64,000 nucleotides of DNA from Mycolicibacterium llatzerense (GCF_000878195.1 NZ_JXST01000036.1:1-64000), one strand, 5' to 3'. Shown: positions 43,072 through 51,633, numbered from the stretch's first letter. Numbers and translations are program-made. Notes: generated by a model from the sequence alone, not told the origin.

Positions 43072-44121
43072 ATGGCCCAGCCCGTCCAGCCCCTCGCGGA
43101 CTACGGATTCTTCGGCCCAGGAACCGTGACGTGGAAGGTGTGGGGACACACCACAACTCCCGTGACCGGCCTGCAGCGCGCCGTCGTGGTGGAGGAACTC
43201 GACCCGTCCCTGATCGCCGCGGTCGACGCCACCCAGGCGAATTACGACCGGCCCCGCACCCGTTACGACCGCACCGTGCGGTACTTCGCGACCGTTGCCT
43301 TCGGCGACAGCGAGACGGTGATCAAGGCCGCCGACGTCCTGGTGAAGGTGCACTCCAAAGCCATCGGTACCGAGCCCGTCAGCGGCAACAAGTACGACGC
43401 CAACAACCCGCACTCTCAGCTGTGGATTCTGCTGACCGGGTGGCATTCGGTGCTGACCGCCTACGAGATGTACGGCGGCGGCAAGCTCACCCCGGAGGAA
43501 GAGAACCAGTACTGGGAAGAGTGCGCCATCGCGGCCGAGTTCCAGACCTGCGACCCGGCCGACGTCCCCCGCACCAGTGCGGGCGTGCGCGCCTACTTCG
43601 AGGAGATGCGCCCGCACCTGGCCGTCAGCGAAGCCGCGCGCAGCATGATGGACCATCTGCTCAACGCCAAGGTCGTGCTGCCACCGGCACCGCTGCCGCT
43701 GCGGCCCGTCGTCGAGCTCATCAACCTCGTCCTGCGCGCAGGCACCATCGCCACCATGCCTCGGTGGATGCGCAAGCTCAGCGGCTTCAACCAGCCGAGG
43801 GTGGTCGACATCGCCGTGCGCCCGCTGCTGAAGCTGGGATACGGGATCGTCGATGCGAATCCCCGGCTGAAAATCGCTGTGGCACAGCTGATCGCGCCGT
43901 CCGTGGCCCCGGTGGCCGCGCCGTACATCCTCGGCATCGCGCCGGTGTCCGACGAGGTGCTCACCCCGCACGAGGCCCGCACGCGCTACGGCTATGCCAG
44001 GCCTGCTGATGCCCATCACGATCTGCGTGCCAAGCAGCAGCAGCGCGTGTTCGGAGAGGGGCAGGCACCCAGCGATGAGGGGTTGATCGAGTCGCAGGCC
44101 TACCTCGGCAGCCTGGCCTAG
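43072..44121 (+). CDS. DUF2236 (MpaB/latex-clearing-protein type) oxygenase-like protein
   Basis: A 349-aa helical protein of the DUF2236 family, to which the rubber-cleaving haem oxygenase Lcp and the fungal MpaB belong. Characteristic segments are RYDRTVRYFATVAFGDSET, the His-containing VHSKAIG and LWILLTGWHSVLTAYEMYGG. AAGGAG lies 7 nt before the ATG. Whether it binds haem cannot be seen directly. It converges on arsC, and the two stop codons share CTAG. Confidence 0.82.
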   Translation: MAQPVQPLADYGFFGPGTVTWKVWGHTTTPVTGLQRAVVVEELDPSLIAAVDATQANYDRPRTRYDRTVRYFATVAFGDSETVIKAADVLVKVHSKAIGTEPVSGNKYDANNPHSQLWILLTGWHSVLTAYEMYGGGKLTPEEENQYWEECAIAAEFQTCDPADVPRTSAGVRAYFEEMRPHLAVSEAARSMMDHLLNAKVVLPPAPLPLRPVVELINLVLRAGTIATMPRWMRKLSGFNQPRVVDIAVRPLLKLGYGIVDANPRLKIAVAQLIAPSVAPVAAPYILGIAPVSDEVLTPHEARTRYGYARPADAHHDLRAKQQQRVFGEGQAPSDEGLIESQAYLGSLA

Positions 44122-44522
44122 CCGGGCAGCAGTTCGTCGACCAGGTCCCGCACCCGGTCGGCGATGGCGTCGCGGATGGGCCGGACGGCCTCCAGCGGCT
44201 GGCCAGCCGGATCGTCGAGTTTCCAGTCGCGGTAGGAGACTCCCGGAAAGTACGGGCAGGTGTCTCCGCAGCCCATGGTGATCACCACGTCGCTGCTTTG
44301 CACAGTGTCGGCGCTGAGCACCTTGGGTACCCCCGCGGTGATGTCGATGCCGAGTTCAGCCATGGCCGCGACGGCCACCGGGTTGATCTGATCAGCGGGT
44401 GCCGTTCCCGCAGAACGCACTTCGATGCGCCCGCCGGACAGCTGCGTGAGCAGCGCGGCAGCCATCTGCGACCGGCCCGCGTTGTGCACGCAGACGAACA
44501 GGACGCTCGGTTTCGGGCTCAT
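44118..44522 (-). CDS. arsC: Arsenate reductase, low-molecular-weight phosphatase type
   Basis: A 134-aa protein with the phosphatase loop CVHNAGRS (Cys11, Arg17) and the later DPAG acid motif, plus a cysteine-containing MGCGDTCPYFPG segment. This is the ArsC class that uses thioredoxin or, in actinobacteria, mycothiol. It reduces arsenate to arsenite for export by ACR3. ATG 44522 overlaps the ACR3 stop (ATGA). It is the last gene of cadI-ACR3-arsC. Confidence 0.93.
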   Translation of the reverse strand: MSPKPSVLFVCVHNAGRSQMAAALLTQLSGGRIEVRSAGTAPADQINPVAVAAMAELGIDITAGVPKVLSADTVQSSDVVITMGCGDTCPYFPGVSYRDWKLDDPAGQPLEAVRPIRDAIADRVRDLVDELLPG

Positions 44523-45586
44523 CGGTGGTTGCTCCTCAAACGTGGTCGCAGTGCGAGCGAGAGGTACACCAGCCCGACCAGCACCGGCACCTCGATCAAC
44601 GGTCCGACGACGCCCGCCAGGGCTTGACCGGAGGTCGCACCCCAGGTCGCTATGGCCACGGCGATGGCGAGTTCGAAGTTGTTGCCCGCTGCGGTGAACG
44701 CCAACGTCGTGGTGCGTTCGTAGCCGAGTCCGAGGACAGCGCCGAGGACATAGCCCCCGCCCCACATGATCGCGAAGTAGACCAGCAGCGGCAGGGCGAT
44801 GCGCACCACGTCCCACGGACGGGTGGTGATCTGATGCCCTTGCAGCGCAAAGAGAATCACAATGGTGAACAGCAGTCCGTACAGCGCCCACGGCCCGATC
44901 CTGGGCAGGAACGTCGACTCGTACCAGTCACGCCCCCTGACTTTTTCGCCGAACCGGCGCGACAAATAGCCGGCGGCCAGCGGGATCCCGAGGAAGATCA
45001 GCACCGACTTCGCGATCTGCCATGGCGAGGTCGCGATGGCCGTTTGCGGCAGATGCAGCCAGCCCGGCAGCACCGACAGGTAGAACCAGCCGAGAACCGC
45101 GAACATCAGCACCTGGAAGATCGAGTTCAGCGCCACCAGCACGGCGGCGGCTTCGCGGTCGCCGCAAGCCAGGTCGTTCCAGATGATCACCATCGCGATG
45201 CAGCGGGCCAGACCGACGACGATCAGCCCGGTCCGGTACTCCGGCAGATCGGCGAGGAACAGCCAGGCCAGCGCGAACATCAACGCCGGTCCGAGCACCC
45301 AGTTCAGCACCAGCGAGGACACCAGCAGCTTGCGGTCGGAGGTCACGGTGTCCAGGCGGTCGTACCGGACCTTGGCCAGCACCGGGTACATCATGATCAA
45401 TAGCCCCAGCGCGATGGGCAGCGAAATGCCGTCCACCTGAACCTTTTCTAGCACGACGTCCAGTCCGGGCACCCAGCGGCCGAGCAGCAGCCCGGCCGCC
45501 ATCGCCAACCCGATCCAGACCGGCAGGTACCGGTCGAGCGTCGAGAGTCGGGCTGTCGCCGCACCGGCGTCAGCGGTCTGTGTCAT
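44519..45586 (-). CDS. Arsenite efflux permease, ACR3 family
   Basis: A 355-aa membrane protein with about ten hydrophobic helices. The ACR3 signature is seen in GLARCIAMVIIWNDLACG, with the conserved cysteine, and in the second conserved AAGNNFELAIAVAIA. It pumps arsenite out using the proton gradient. ATG 45586 overlaps the cadI stop (ATGA), and its own stop overlaps arsC. Confidence 0.95.
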   Translation of the reverse strand: MTQTADAGAATARLSTLDRYLPVWIGLAMAAGLLLGRWVPGLDVVLEKVQVDGISLPIALGLLIMMYPVLAKVRYDRLDTVTSDRKLLVSSLVLNWVLGPALMFALAWLFLADLPEYRTGLIVVGLARCIAMVIIWNDLACGDREAAAVLVALNSIFQVLMFAVLGWFYLSVLPGWLHLPQTAIATSPWQIAKSVLIFLGIPLAAGYLSRRFGEKVRGRDWYESTFLPRIGPWALYGLLFTIVILFALQGHQITTRPWDVVRIALPLLVYFAIMWGGGYVLGAVLGLGYERTTTLAFTAAGNNFELAIAVAIATWGATSGQALAGVVGPLIEVPVLVGLVYLSLALRPRLRSNHR

Positions 45587-46008
45587 GCCTGCGCCCCGCA
45601 GCACACACCGTCGCCCGATTCACTGGGGGCAGCACCAAACGTCTCGGAGTCGGCCAGGACGGTGTAGACCTCCCAGCGCTCACCACCGGGGGCAGTCACC
45701 CAGACCTTGTCCTGAGTGGCGAAGCAACACGTGGTGCCGATCTCCTCTTCGGTGAACATCCCCGCGTCGGTCAGGCGCGCGATCTCCGCGTGCACGGTGT
45801 CGCTGGATTCGACCTCGACACCCAGGTGGTTGACCGACCCGCCGTGCCCGGGATTCTCGAGCAGGACCAGCTTGAGCGGCGGATTCGCGATCGCGAAGTT
45901 CGCATAGCCGGGCTTGACCTTCACCGGTTCGGCGCCAAAGAGCTTGCGGTAGAAGGCGATCGACTCGTCGAGATTGTCGACGTTCAGGGCGAGCTGGACA
46001 CGAGACAT
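45583..46008 (-). CDS. cadI: CadI/ArsI-type glyoxalase-fold protein
   Basis: A 141-aa vicinal-oxygen-chelate protein very similar to what I recall of M. tuberculosis CadI (MSRVQLALNV start, GTTCCFATQDKVWVT). Candidate metal ligands are Gln5, His61 and Glu113. The Cys94-Cys95 pair is the arsenic-binding pair of ArsI, which breaks the carbon-arsenic bond of methylarsenite; a second pair, Cys136-Cys137, lies near the C-terminus. ATG 46008 heads the operon; the open frame to 46122 crosses the operator. Control by the divergent ArsR is expected. Confidence 0.9.
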   Translation of the reverse strand: MSRVQLALNVDNLDESIAFYRKLFGAEPVKVKPGYANFAIANPPLKLVLLENPGHGGSVNHLGVEVESSDTVHAEIARLTDAGMFTEEEIGTTCCFATQDKVWVTAPGGERWEVYTVLADSETFGAAPSESGDGVCCGAQA

Positions 46009-46028
46009 TGCAGACCTCCTGGGGTATG

Positions 46029-46085
46029 TGACGTATATCGAATCTGCCTGCAGCACTGTTCTACGCACCTTTTCGATATATGTCA
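46029..46085. promoter_or_regulatory. Two inverted ArsR operator copies
   Basis: TGACGTATATCGAA (46029-46042) and TTCGATATATGTCA (46072-46085) are inverted copies differing at one position, 29 bp apart. One lies 21 bp from the cadI start and the other 24 bp from the arsR start, so each promoter has its own site. The AT-rich ATATCGA core is typical of ArsR/SmtB targets. Confidence 0.8.
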
Positions 46086-46109
46086 ACAAACTGGGGTAGC
46101 ATCGGCCAC

Positions 46110-46463
46110 ATGCCCAAGGCACTGCCCGTCATCGACATGTCCGAGCCGCTGTGCTGCGCACCCGTGGCCGCCAGCCCGACCGGCGACGACGCCGCGCTCG
46201 ACGTGGCCATGCGGCTCAAAGCACTGGCGGACCCGGCGCGCGTGAAATTGATGTCCCTGCTGTTCACCTGCGGCGAGCCCTGCACCACCGGATCTCTCGC
46301 CGCCGCCGTGGGTCTGGCCGAGTCGACCGTCAGCCACCACCTCGGCCAGCTGCGTTCGGCCGGGTTCGTCACCTCCGAACGACAGGGCATGAACGTGCAC
46401 CACACTCCCCGCCGGGACGCGCTCGCCGCACTGTGCCGGGTCCTCGACCCGAACTGCTGCTGA
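46110..46463 (+). CDS. arsR: ArsR-family arsenite-responsive repressor
   Basis: A 117-aa winged-helix regulator. Cys15-Cys16 near the N-terminus and Cys54 match the trigonal arsenite site described for the Corynebacterium glutamicum ArsR; Cys116-Cys117 end the protein. The recognition helix is AESTVSHHLGQLRSAG. ATG 46110 is preceded by TAGCAT (46097-46102) with a 7-nt spacer, so a leaderless mRNA is likely; the ATG at 46080 would start inside the operator. It is divergent from cadI-ACR3-arsC and converges on chrA with a 1-nt gap. Confidence 0.93.
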   Translation: MPKALPVIDMSEPLCCAPVAASPTGDDAALDVAMRLKALADPARVKLMSLLFTCGEPCTTGSLAAAVGLAESTVSHHLGQLRSAGFVTSERQGMNVHHTPRRDALAALCRVLDPNCC

Positions 46464-46464
46464 C

Positions 46465-47613
46465 TCAGCTCGGCAACGGCATGCCGAACGCCGTGGCGAG
46501 GACGCCGGCCCCGGCGGCCAGCAGCAACGTGAGCACGACATTCACGCGACTGAACACCGCGACCACCGCGCCGGCCAGCACCACGTACTGCCAGGTCTGG
46601 CTGATCGACATGGCCAGTGGCACCGCCGAGCCCAGGATCGCCCCGACGGCAGCCGGCCCGGCACCGTCCAGGAAAGCCCGCGCGTAGTTGTTGCTCCTAA
46701 TCCGGTCGAAGTGCTTGGCGCCCAACAGGATGAACAGGAACGACGGACTGAAGGCCACCGCCGAGGCCAGCACCCCGCCGACCAGACCCGCAGCGGCATA
46801 GCCGACGACGGCGACGGTCTGCACCACCGGCCCCGGCGTGATCTGGCCCAGCGCAACGGCATTGAGGAACTGCGCCCCGGTCATCCAGTGGTAGTGGTCG
46901 ACGGCATCGCCCTGCATGAGCGGAATGATGACGAAGCCGCCGCCATACGACAGCGCGCCGACCTTCAACGCCACCCAGCACAGCGAACCCAGCGTGCCCA
47001 AAGTCAGCGTCTGAAACGCCAGCACCGGCATGCTGCGCGCGCCAGACGTGGGCAGGGTCGTCGTCCGCGCCAATTCGATTACGCCACAGGCCAACAGCAC
47101 AACCACCAGCCACGGCCCCAGCACTGCGGCCGCGACCGCACCCAACGCGAGGTACACCGGCCACCAGATGGAGCTGGTGCGCCGCTGCCAACTGGCCGGG
47201 ACCAGAGCCGCCCCCGCGTGCACCGCGACGGCAGCCACCGCCGCACCCGCGCCGGCCCCCGCGGCAAGTACCCACCTCGGTGGTGAGCCGGCCAGGAACA
47301 GCGCAGCCAGTCCGAGGATGACGATGAGCCCCGGAACGATGAACGCGACGCCACCGACCAGTGCACCCAGCCGACCGCGAACCCGCCAGGCGCAGTAGAT
47401 CGACAGCTGCGTCGACGCCGGCCCCGGCAACAGATTGCAGGTCGCGATCGCGTCCTCGAATTCGGTGGCACCGATCCAGCGACGCCGCTCCACGCACAGG
47501 CTGCGCAGCAACTTGATGTGCGTGGGCGGGCCACCGAAACCGATGCACCCGATGGTGCCCCACTCCCTCAGGACCGTGCCCAGCGTGGGCGATGCATCCT
47601 CAGGAGCCGTCAC
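46465..47613 (-). CDS. chrA: Chromate transporter family protein
   Basis: A 382-aa two-domain CHR protein. Each half carries the signature: GCIGFGGPPTHIKLL in the N-terminal half and KVGALSYGGGFVIIPLMQ in the C-terminal half, with PGP motifs (LLPGPASTQLS, ITPGPVVQT) and about ten membrane segments. It exports chromate or related oxyanions. Start is uncertain between GTG 47613 and TTG 47619; no clear ribosome-binding site precedes either. Grouping next to the arsenic genes makes a small oxyanion-resistance block. Confidence 0.92.
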   Translation of the reverse strand: MTAPEDASPTLGTVLREWGTIGCIGFGGPPTHIKLLRSLCVERRRWIGATEFEDAIATCNLLPGPASTQLSIYCAWRVRGRLGALVGGVAFIVPGLIVILGLAALFLAGSPPRWVLAAGAGAGAAVAAVAVHAGAALVPASWQRRTSSIWWPVYLALGAVAAAVLGPWLVVVLLACGVIELARTTTLPTSGARSMPVLAFQTLTLGTLGSLCWVALKVGALSYGGGFVIIPLMQGDAVDHYHWMTGAQFLNAVALGQITPGPVVQTVAVVGYAAAGLVGGVLASAVAFSPSFLFILLGAKHFDRIRSNNYARAFLDGAGPAAVGAILGSAVPLAMSISQTWQYVVLAGAVVAVFSRVNVVLTLLLAAGAGVLATAFGMPLPS

Positions 47614-47630
47614 GACCAATCATCTTGGTG

Positions 47631-48080
47631 CTACGGGCACGTCACGTCCATCTCAAAGCTCTTGCTCACCTGTCGTGGCGATTGCGGATCACTCAGGTCG
47701 CTGCCGTCGGCGGTGCCCCGGATCGTGTACGACTTGCCCCGCACCGCGGCCCCGGCGTTGTTCGCCTCACCGGGTTCGGAATTCGTGAACCCGAGCGCGA
47801 CACCATCTACCGTGCCGAGCCCGACGGTCCGAACCTGTGGCGGATTGCTCGTGGTCACCACCGCACCGACCCCGCTGGAGACGTCCCCGATCCCGATCGT
47901 CATGTGGTCGCCCGCCTGGTGGCAGGTGACTCCACCGGTCACCTGCCGGGACTGTCCGTCGACGATGACCTGCGGCGCACGCATCCCTGAATCCAACGGG
48001 CCGGCATTCGGTTCGGATTCGTAGGTCGAACAACCGGTCAGCCCAATGGCCACCACACAGATCACGACGTTCTTGCGCAC
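47631..48080 (-). CDS. LpqH-like (19-kDa antigen family) lipoprotein
   Basis: A 149-aa lipoprotein. The signal peptide ends in the lipobox LTGC (Cys17). The mature part has the segments GGVTCHQAGDHMTIGIGD and YTIRGTADGSD, as in the mycobacterial 19-kDa lipoprotein family, including two cysteines that could pair. Start GTG 48080 is preferred over TTG 48083. It lies 17 nt upstream of chrA on the same strand, but no functional link is evident. Confidence 0.82.
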   Translation of the reverse strand: MRKNVVICVVAIGLTGCSTYESEPNAGPLDSGMRAPQVIVDGQSRQVTGGVTCHQAGDHMTIGIGDVSSGVGAVVTTSNPPQVRTVGLGTVDGVALGFTNSEPGEANNAGAAVRGKSYTIRGTADGSDLSDPQSPRQVSKSFEMDVTCP

Positions 48081-48129
48081 CAACAGGGGTTACCCGGTGC
48101 GAAGGAGATGAATCGTCAGCGGCGAAGAA

Positions 48130-48405
48130 CTATGGGCAAACAGTGACGAAACCGGCGGGGCCAGTCACGCAGGGCAGGTTGACGTACACCCGCGGACCAT
48201 CCCAGCCATCGCCGCGCCAGCCCGGACCATCCCAGCCACGGCCGTGACCGTCCCAGTCGTCGTGGCCGTGGCCACGGTCCATCGGGATGACGGCGGAATC
48301 CTGCGACGGAGCGGCACTGGCCGCTCCCGCACCGAGACCCAAAAGCGCAGCTCCGATGCTTCCCGCAAGTGCTGTAGTCAACGCAATCTTCTTGAACGTG
48401 GCCAT
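48130..48405 (-). CDS. Small secreted protein with His/Gly/Asp/Trp-rich segment
   Basis: A 91-aa protein with a signal peptide (MATFKKIALTTALAGSIG..., cleavage near ASAAPS) and a mature segment of about 30 residues composed mainly of His, Gly, Asp, Trp and Arg with repeated GWDGP-like units, ending in a two-cysteine tail (LPCVTGPAGFVTVCP). ATG 48405 has GGAGG 6 nt upstream; the TTG at 48411 would touch it. A TATACT -10 candidate lies at 48460-48455 (minus), giving a leader of about 40 nt. Metal binding through the His/Asp residues is possible but unproven. Confidence 0.75.
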   Translation of the reverse strand: MATFKKIALTTALAGSIGAALLGLGAGAASAAPSQDSAVIPMDRGHGHDDWDGHGRGWDGPGWRGDGWDGPRVYVNLPCVTGPAGFVTVCP

Positions 48406-48571
48406 GGCCAACCTCCGAAATAAGCAAAAAAATCAAAATGCAATATGCGATCTAAGTATATGACGCTGACGCGTCTGAAGAAATTCCTGTGTCCGCCAAC
48501 AACCGACTCCGCCCCGGATCGGCGGGCCTCGCGTAACCTGTCAGCAAACCGATCTTGCATGGGGGATCCGA

Positions 48572-48886
48572 ATGAAACGCACACGCACAGCAGCTCTGTT
48601 CGCGGCGGTCTCGTCGGCGGTAACCATCGTGATGGCGGTCCCCGCCCACGCCGACGATCAGATCGACCCGATGTTCCTGCAGGCAGTGCACGACAAGGGC
48701 ATCCTCATGCCGAACAGCACCGCCATCAAGCTCGCGCACGGCACCTGCAGTGCCATGCGCAGCGGGGGCGTCAACTCGGCGCTGAGCTATCTGAAGAAGA
48801 ACGCCGGAAACCTGTCCAACGACGATGCCGTCAAGTTCGGCGGGCTGGCCATCTACGCGTACTGCCGCGAGTTGACGCCGAAGTAG
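48572..48886 (+). CDS. Secreted DUF732 protein
   Basis: A 104-aa protein with a cleavable signal peptide (cleavage near AHADDQ, about residue 27) and a mature four-helix DUF732 domain: DQIDPMFLQAVHDKGI, then Cys in LAHGTCSAMRSGG and a second Cys in IYAYCREL, the usual disulfide pair. GGGGGAT lies 6-7 nt before the ATG. DUF732 proteins are abundant small secreted proteins of mycobacteria with no firmly known role. Confidence 0.9.
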   Translation: MKRTRTAALFAAVSSAVTIVMAVPAHADDQIDPMFLQAVHDKGILMPNSTAIKLAHGTCSAMRSGGVNSALSYLKKNAGNLSNDDAVKFGGLAIYAYCRELTPK

Positions 48887-48893
48887 CCGTCGG

Positions 48894-50018
48894 TCAGGAC
48901 TCCTCGGCCTCAGCGTCACCGTCGGCACCCAACGCGTAGGCCGCCTCCATCAGCATCCAGCCGGCCACCTGCACCGACAGATCACGTTCCGGGATTTCGG
49001 ACGAATTCACCGCGCCGTCAACCGATTTCGCCTTGTCGCCGGTGTCCTTCGGCAGCTCGGCAGCACGATCCCAGAACGCCCCGAACAGCGGGATGCCGTT
49101 GACGGACTGCCGGTAGTCCCACGCCGACTGCGCTGACGTCAACACCAACTCGCGGGCCGTCGTTCGGGCGGCTTCGTCGTCCTCGGAATCCCCGGGCAAC
49201 GTGGTCGCCACCAGCGTCAGGTAGCGGGCCAGGATGGCGCCGAACAGGCCACCGTCGCCGCCGCCGGCTCCCCTGATGACGCCGTCGTCGAGCATGTGGC
49301 TCTTGACGGCGGCTACCAAGCGGTGCACCCGCTCAGAGTGCCGCGCATCCCCGGTGCGCACAGCCAGCTCCACTTCCAGGCCCAGCACCACGCCCTGGCA
49401 GTAGGTGTACTGGGCGCGCACCATCGAACCGGCCTTGATGCCGTCGAACACCAGGTGCGTATCGGGGTCGATCAGCGTGCCGTCGATCCAGTCGGCCATC
49501 TGCTGCGCCCGCCGCAGGCGGTCATGGCGGGCCAGGAAGATGCCGGCCGGGCCGTTCGCGGGGGCGTTGAAGAACTGATCCTGCTTGCGCCACGGGATGC
49601 CGCCGCCGTCCTCGGGCACCCAGGCATTGAGGAACTGGTCGGCAAACGTCTTGAGCGCCTTGGGCCGCGCCACGCCGAGCAGCCGGCCGGAGCGCTCCAG
49701 CGCGAGCGCCATCCACGCCATGTCGTCGTAGTAGTTGTTGGTCCAGGCCCCGTTGTTGCGCAGCCGATGTCCGCGAATCTGCCGGGCGATCCGGGCGATG
49801 CGGTACTCCTGCGGATCGCGCAGCTGCGCATCGATCATGGTGTCCAGCAGGTGCGCCTGCCACCAGTAGTCCCAGCTCTTGAACATCCGGTCGGCCCGCG
49901 TCGACGGCCAGGCCACCACGCCCAGCTGGGTGCCGGGCATCCCCCAGAGCCGGCGGATATGCCGATTGAACACAGCCGTTTCGGCGCTGGCCGCACGGTT
50001 AGCCCAAAGCTGATCCAT
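48894..50018 (-). CDS. Glycoside hydrolase family 76-like protein
   Basis: A 374-aa (alpha/alpha)6-barrel protein of the GH76 type. The catalytic aspartate pair appears as YYDDMAWM (Asp98-Asp99), and the barrel repeats include YTYCQGVVLGLEVELAVRTGD. GH76 enzymes cut alpha-1,6-mannan. There is no signal peptide, so the protein is probably cytoplasmic, which is unusual for a mannan hydrolase and suggests an intracellular glycan or glycolipid. ATG 50018 has AGGA 8 nt upstream; ATG 50027 overlaps that site. Confidence 0.82.
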   Translation of the reverse strand: MDQLWANRAASAETAVFNRHIRRLWGMPGTQLGVVAWPSTRADRMFKSWDYWWQAHLLDTMIDAQLRDPQEYRIARIARQIRGHRLRNNGAWTNNYYDDMAWMALALERSGRLLGVARPKALKTFADQFLNAWVPEDGGGIPWRKQDQFFNAPANGPAGIFLARHDRLRRAQQMADWIDGTLIDPDTHLVFDGIKAGSMVRAQYTYCQGVVLGLEVELAVRTGDARHSERVHRLVAAVKSHMLDDGVIRGAGGGDGGLFGAILARYLTLVATTLPGDSEDDEAARTTARELVLTSAQSAWDYRQSVNGIPLFGAFWDRAAELPKDTGDKAKSVDGAVNSSEIPERDLSVQVAGWMLMEAAYALGADGDAEAEES

Positions 50019-50033
50019 GCGATACATCCTGCC

Positions 50034-50699
50034 CTACCAGGCCCGATCCAGTCCTGCATGTTGAGTGATCCAGGTGTGCATGACGATCCCGGCGGCCACC
50101 CCGGCGTTGATGCTCCGGGTCGAGCCGAATTGCGCGATGGACACCGTCATCATCGACCCGGTCTTGGCGTCGTGGGTGATGCCGGGGCCTTCCTGCCCGA
50201 AGATCAACAGGCAGGCGCGGGGCAGCGTCGTCTCTTCCAGCCGTACCGAGCCGGGCACGTTGTCGACGGCCACCGGGGTCAGCCCCGCGTCGGCGGCGAA
50301 GGCCAGCAATTCCGCCGTGGTGGCGTGGTGCACGAGCCGCTGGTAGCGGTCAGTCACCATGGCGCCCCGGCGATTCCACCGCCGGCGGCCGACGATGTGC
50401 ACGGTGTCCACCGCAAACGCGTTCGCGGTGCGGACCACCGCGCCGATGTTGGCGTCGTTGCCGAAGTTCTCGATCGCGATGTGCAGTGGGTGCCTGCGCT
50501 GATCGATGTCGGCGATGATCGCCTCCCGCGTCCAGTAGCGGTAGGCATCGACGACGTTGCGAGTGTCGCCCTCGCGCAACAACTCCGGGTCGTAGCGCGG
50601 ATCGTCGGGCAGCTCGCCGTGCCAGGGGCCGACGCCGGGCCCGGCTCCCCACTCGGTGGGGCCTGGCACATCAGCGTGCTCGGTGTCCTGATCACTCAC
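50034..50699 (-). CDS. SpoU/TrmH-family RNA 2'-O-methyltransferase (Rv0881-like)
   Basis: A 221-aa SPOUT-fold enzyme. Motif 1 is NIGAVVRTANAF, motif 2 LLIFGQEGPGI and motif 3 FGSTRSINAGVAAGIVMH, which form the trefoil knot binding SAM. It methylates a ribose in tRNA or rRNA. GTG 50699 overlaps the stop of the lipoprotein gene by 8 nt; upstream frame to 50861 is inside that gene. The order with the lipoprotein and Rv0883c-like gene matches what I recall of Rv0881-Rv0883c only in part. Confidence 0.88.
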   Translation of the reverse strand: MSDQDTEHADVPGPTEWGAGPGVGPWHGELPDDPRYDPELLREGDTRNVVDAYRYWTREAIIADIDQRRHPLHIAIENFGNDANIGAVVRTANAFAVDTVHIVGRRRWNRRGAMVTDRYQRLVHHATTAELLAFAADAGLTPVAVDNVPGSVRLEETTLPRACLLIFGQEGPGITHDAKTGSMMTVSIAQFGSTRSINAGVAAGIVMHTWITQHAGLDRAW

Positions 50700-51591
50700 G
50701 CGAAATCCACACCGCCGCATGGGTTCCAACCACAGTGACGGTGGCGTACAGCAGCGCCTGGTTGATGTCTCCCTGCGTGCACAACGAGGCTCGGGTCGAG
50801 ATCGCGCCGACCTTCGAGTCCGGTAGCACCAGCAGCGTCGCGCCGTAGACGTCACAGGCATGCGACAGTCCGGGCGGCGGCAACGTCGGCGCCACCGCGA
50901 TCATCAACGGCCCACCGCGCTTTGCCGAATCGTCTTTGTATCTGCTTGCCAGACCGCCGATTTCGAGGCCCAGCAGCATGTAGCCCTTGCCGGTGAACGC
51001 GGCCGGATCGCCCAGCGCCGCGGGAATCAACTGCCCACCGTCGGCCCGGAACCCGTCGACGCTGGTGGCCTTGAGGGTCAGCCCGGTGTCGGACTCGTTG
51101 GTCGGCGTCAGCCCCACCGGATACGCCGCACCGTAGGCCACCGTGGTGTCCTTGATCCGGTCGGCCGGCGAATACAGGTAGACGCCACGCACCTGCGCCT
51201 GATCGCGCATCGGGCCCAAACAGACTGTGCCCGTGACCTTGTCCGGATTCTGGACGACAGCCGGATTGATCTTCAGGTTCGGGACGCCGTCGCAGCCGCC
51301 GATCACGTTCGATTCGATGGGGTGCGCCAGCGCGCCGTACAGGCCGAAGCGCAGCGTCTCGGGCTTGGCGTGTTCGCTGCCGGCTTTCGCCGCGGCCAGG
51401 TCGACGTCGATGAGCACCTGGTCATCTTGGAAGCGCAGGTTGGATACCGACACGTTCCAGCCCAGCAGCGCCTGCGACTCGCCGACTTTCACACTGGGCG
51501 CACCGAAGATGACGGTGCTGGCGGAGCTACTCGAACAGGCCACCAACAAAACGGCCAACAACGCTGCGGTCAGTCCGCGCAAACCCTGCAT
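50692..51591 (-). CDS. Putative lipoprotein of unknown function
   Basis: A 299-aa protein with a lipoprotein signal ending in LVAC (Cys19) and a Ser-rich linker. The mature part is beta-rich with two cysteine pairs likely to form disulfides (GGCDGVP/TVCLGP and HACDVYG/SLCTQG). I do not recognise the family. The gene overlaps the downstream methyltransferase gene by 8 nt, which implies co-transcription but not shared function. Confidence 0.75.
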   Translation of the reverse strand: MQGLRGLTAALLAVLLVACSSSSASTVIFGAPSVKVGESQALLGWNVSVSNLRFQDDQVLIDVDLAAAKAGSEHAKPETLRFGLYGALAHPIESNVIGGCDGVPNLKINPAVVQNPDKVTGTVCLGPMRDQAQVRGVYLYSPADRIKDTTVAYGAAYPVGLTPTNESDTGLTLKATSVDGFRADGGQLIPAALGDPAAFTGKGYMLLGLEIGGLASRYKDDSAKRGGPLMIAVAPTLPPPGLSHACDVYGATLLVLPDSKVGAISTRASLCTQGDINQALLYATVTVVGTHAAVWISRE

Positions 51592-51633
51592 GGGGATCAG
51601 GCTACTGCGAGCACCTGGCCACCCTGTCGGGCG

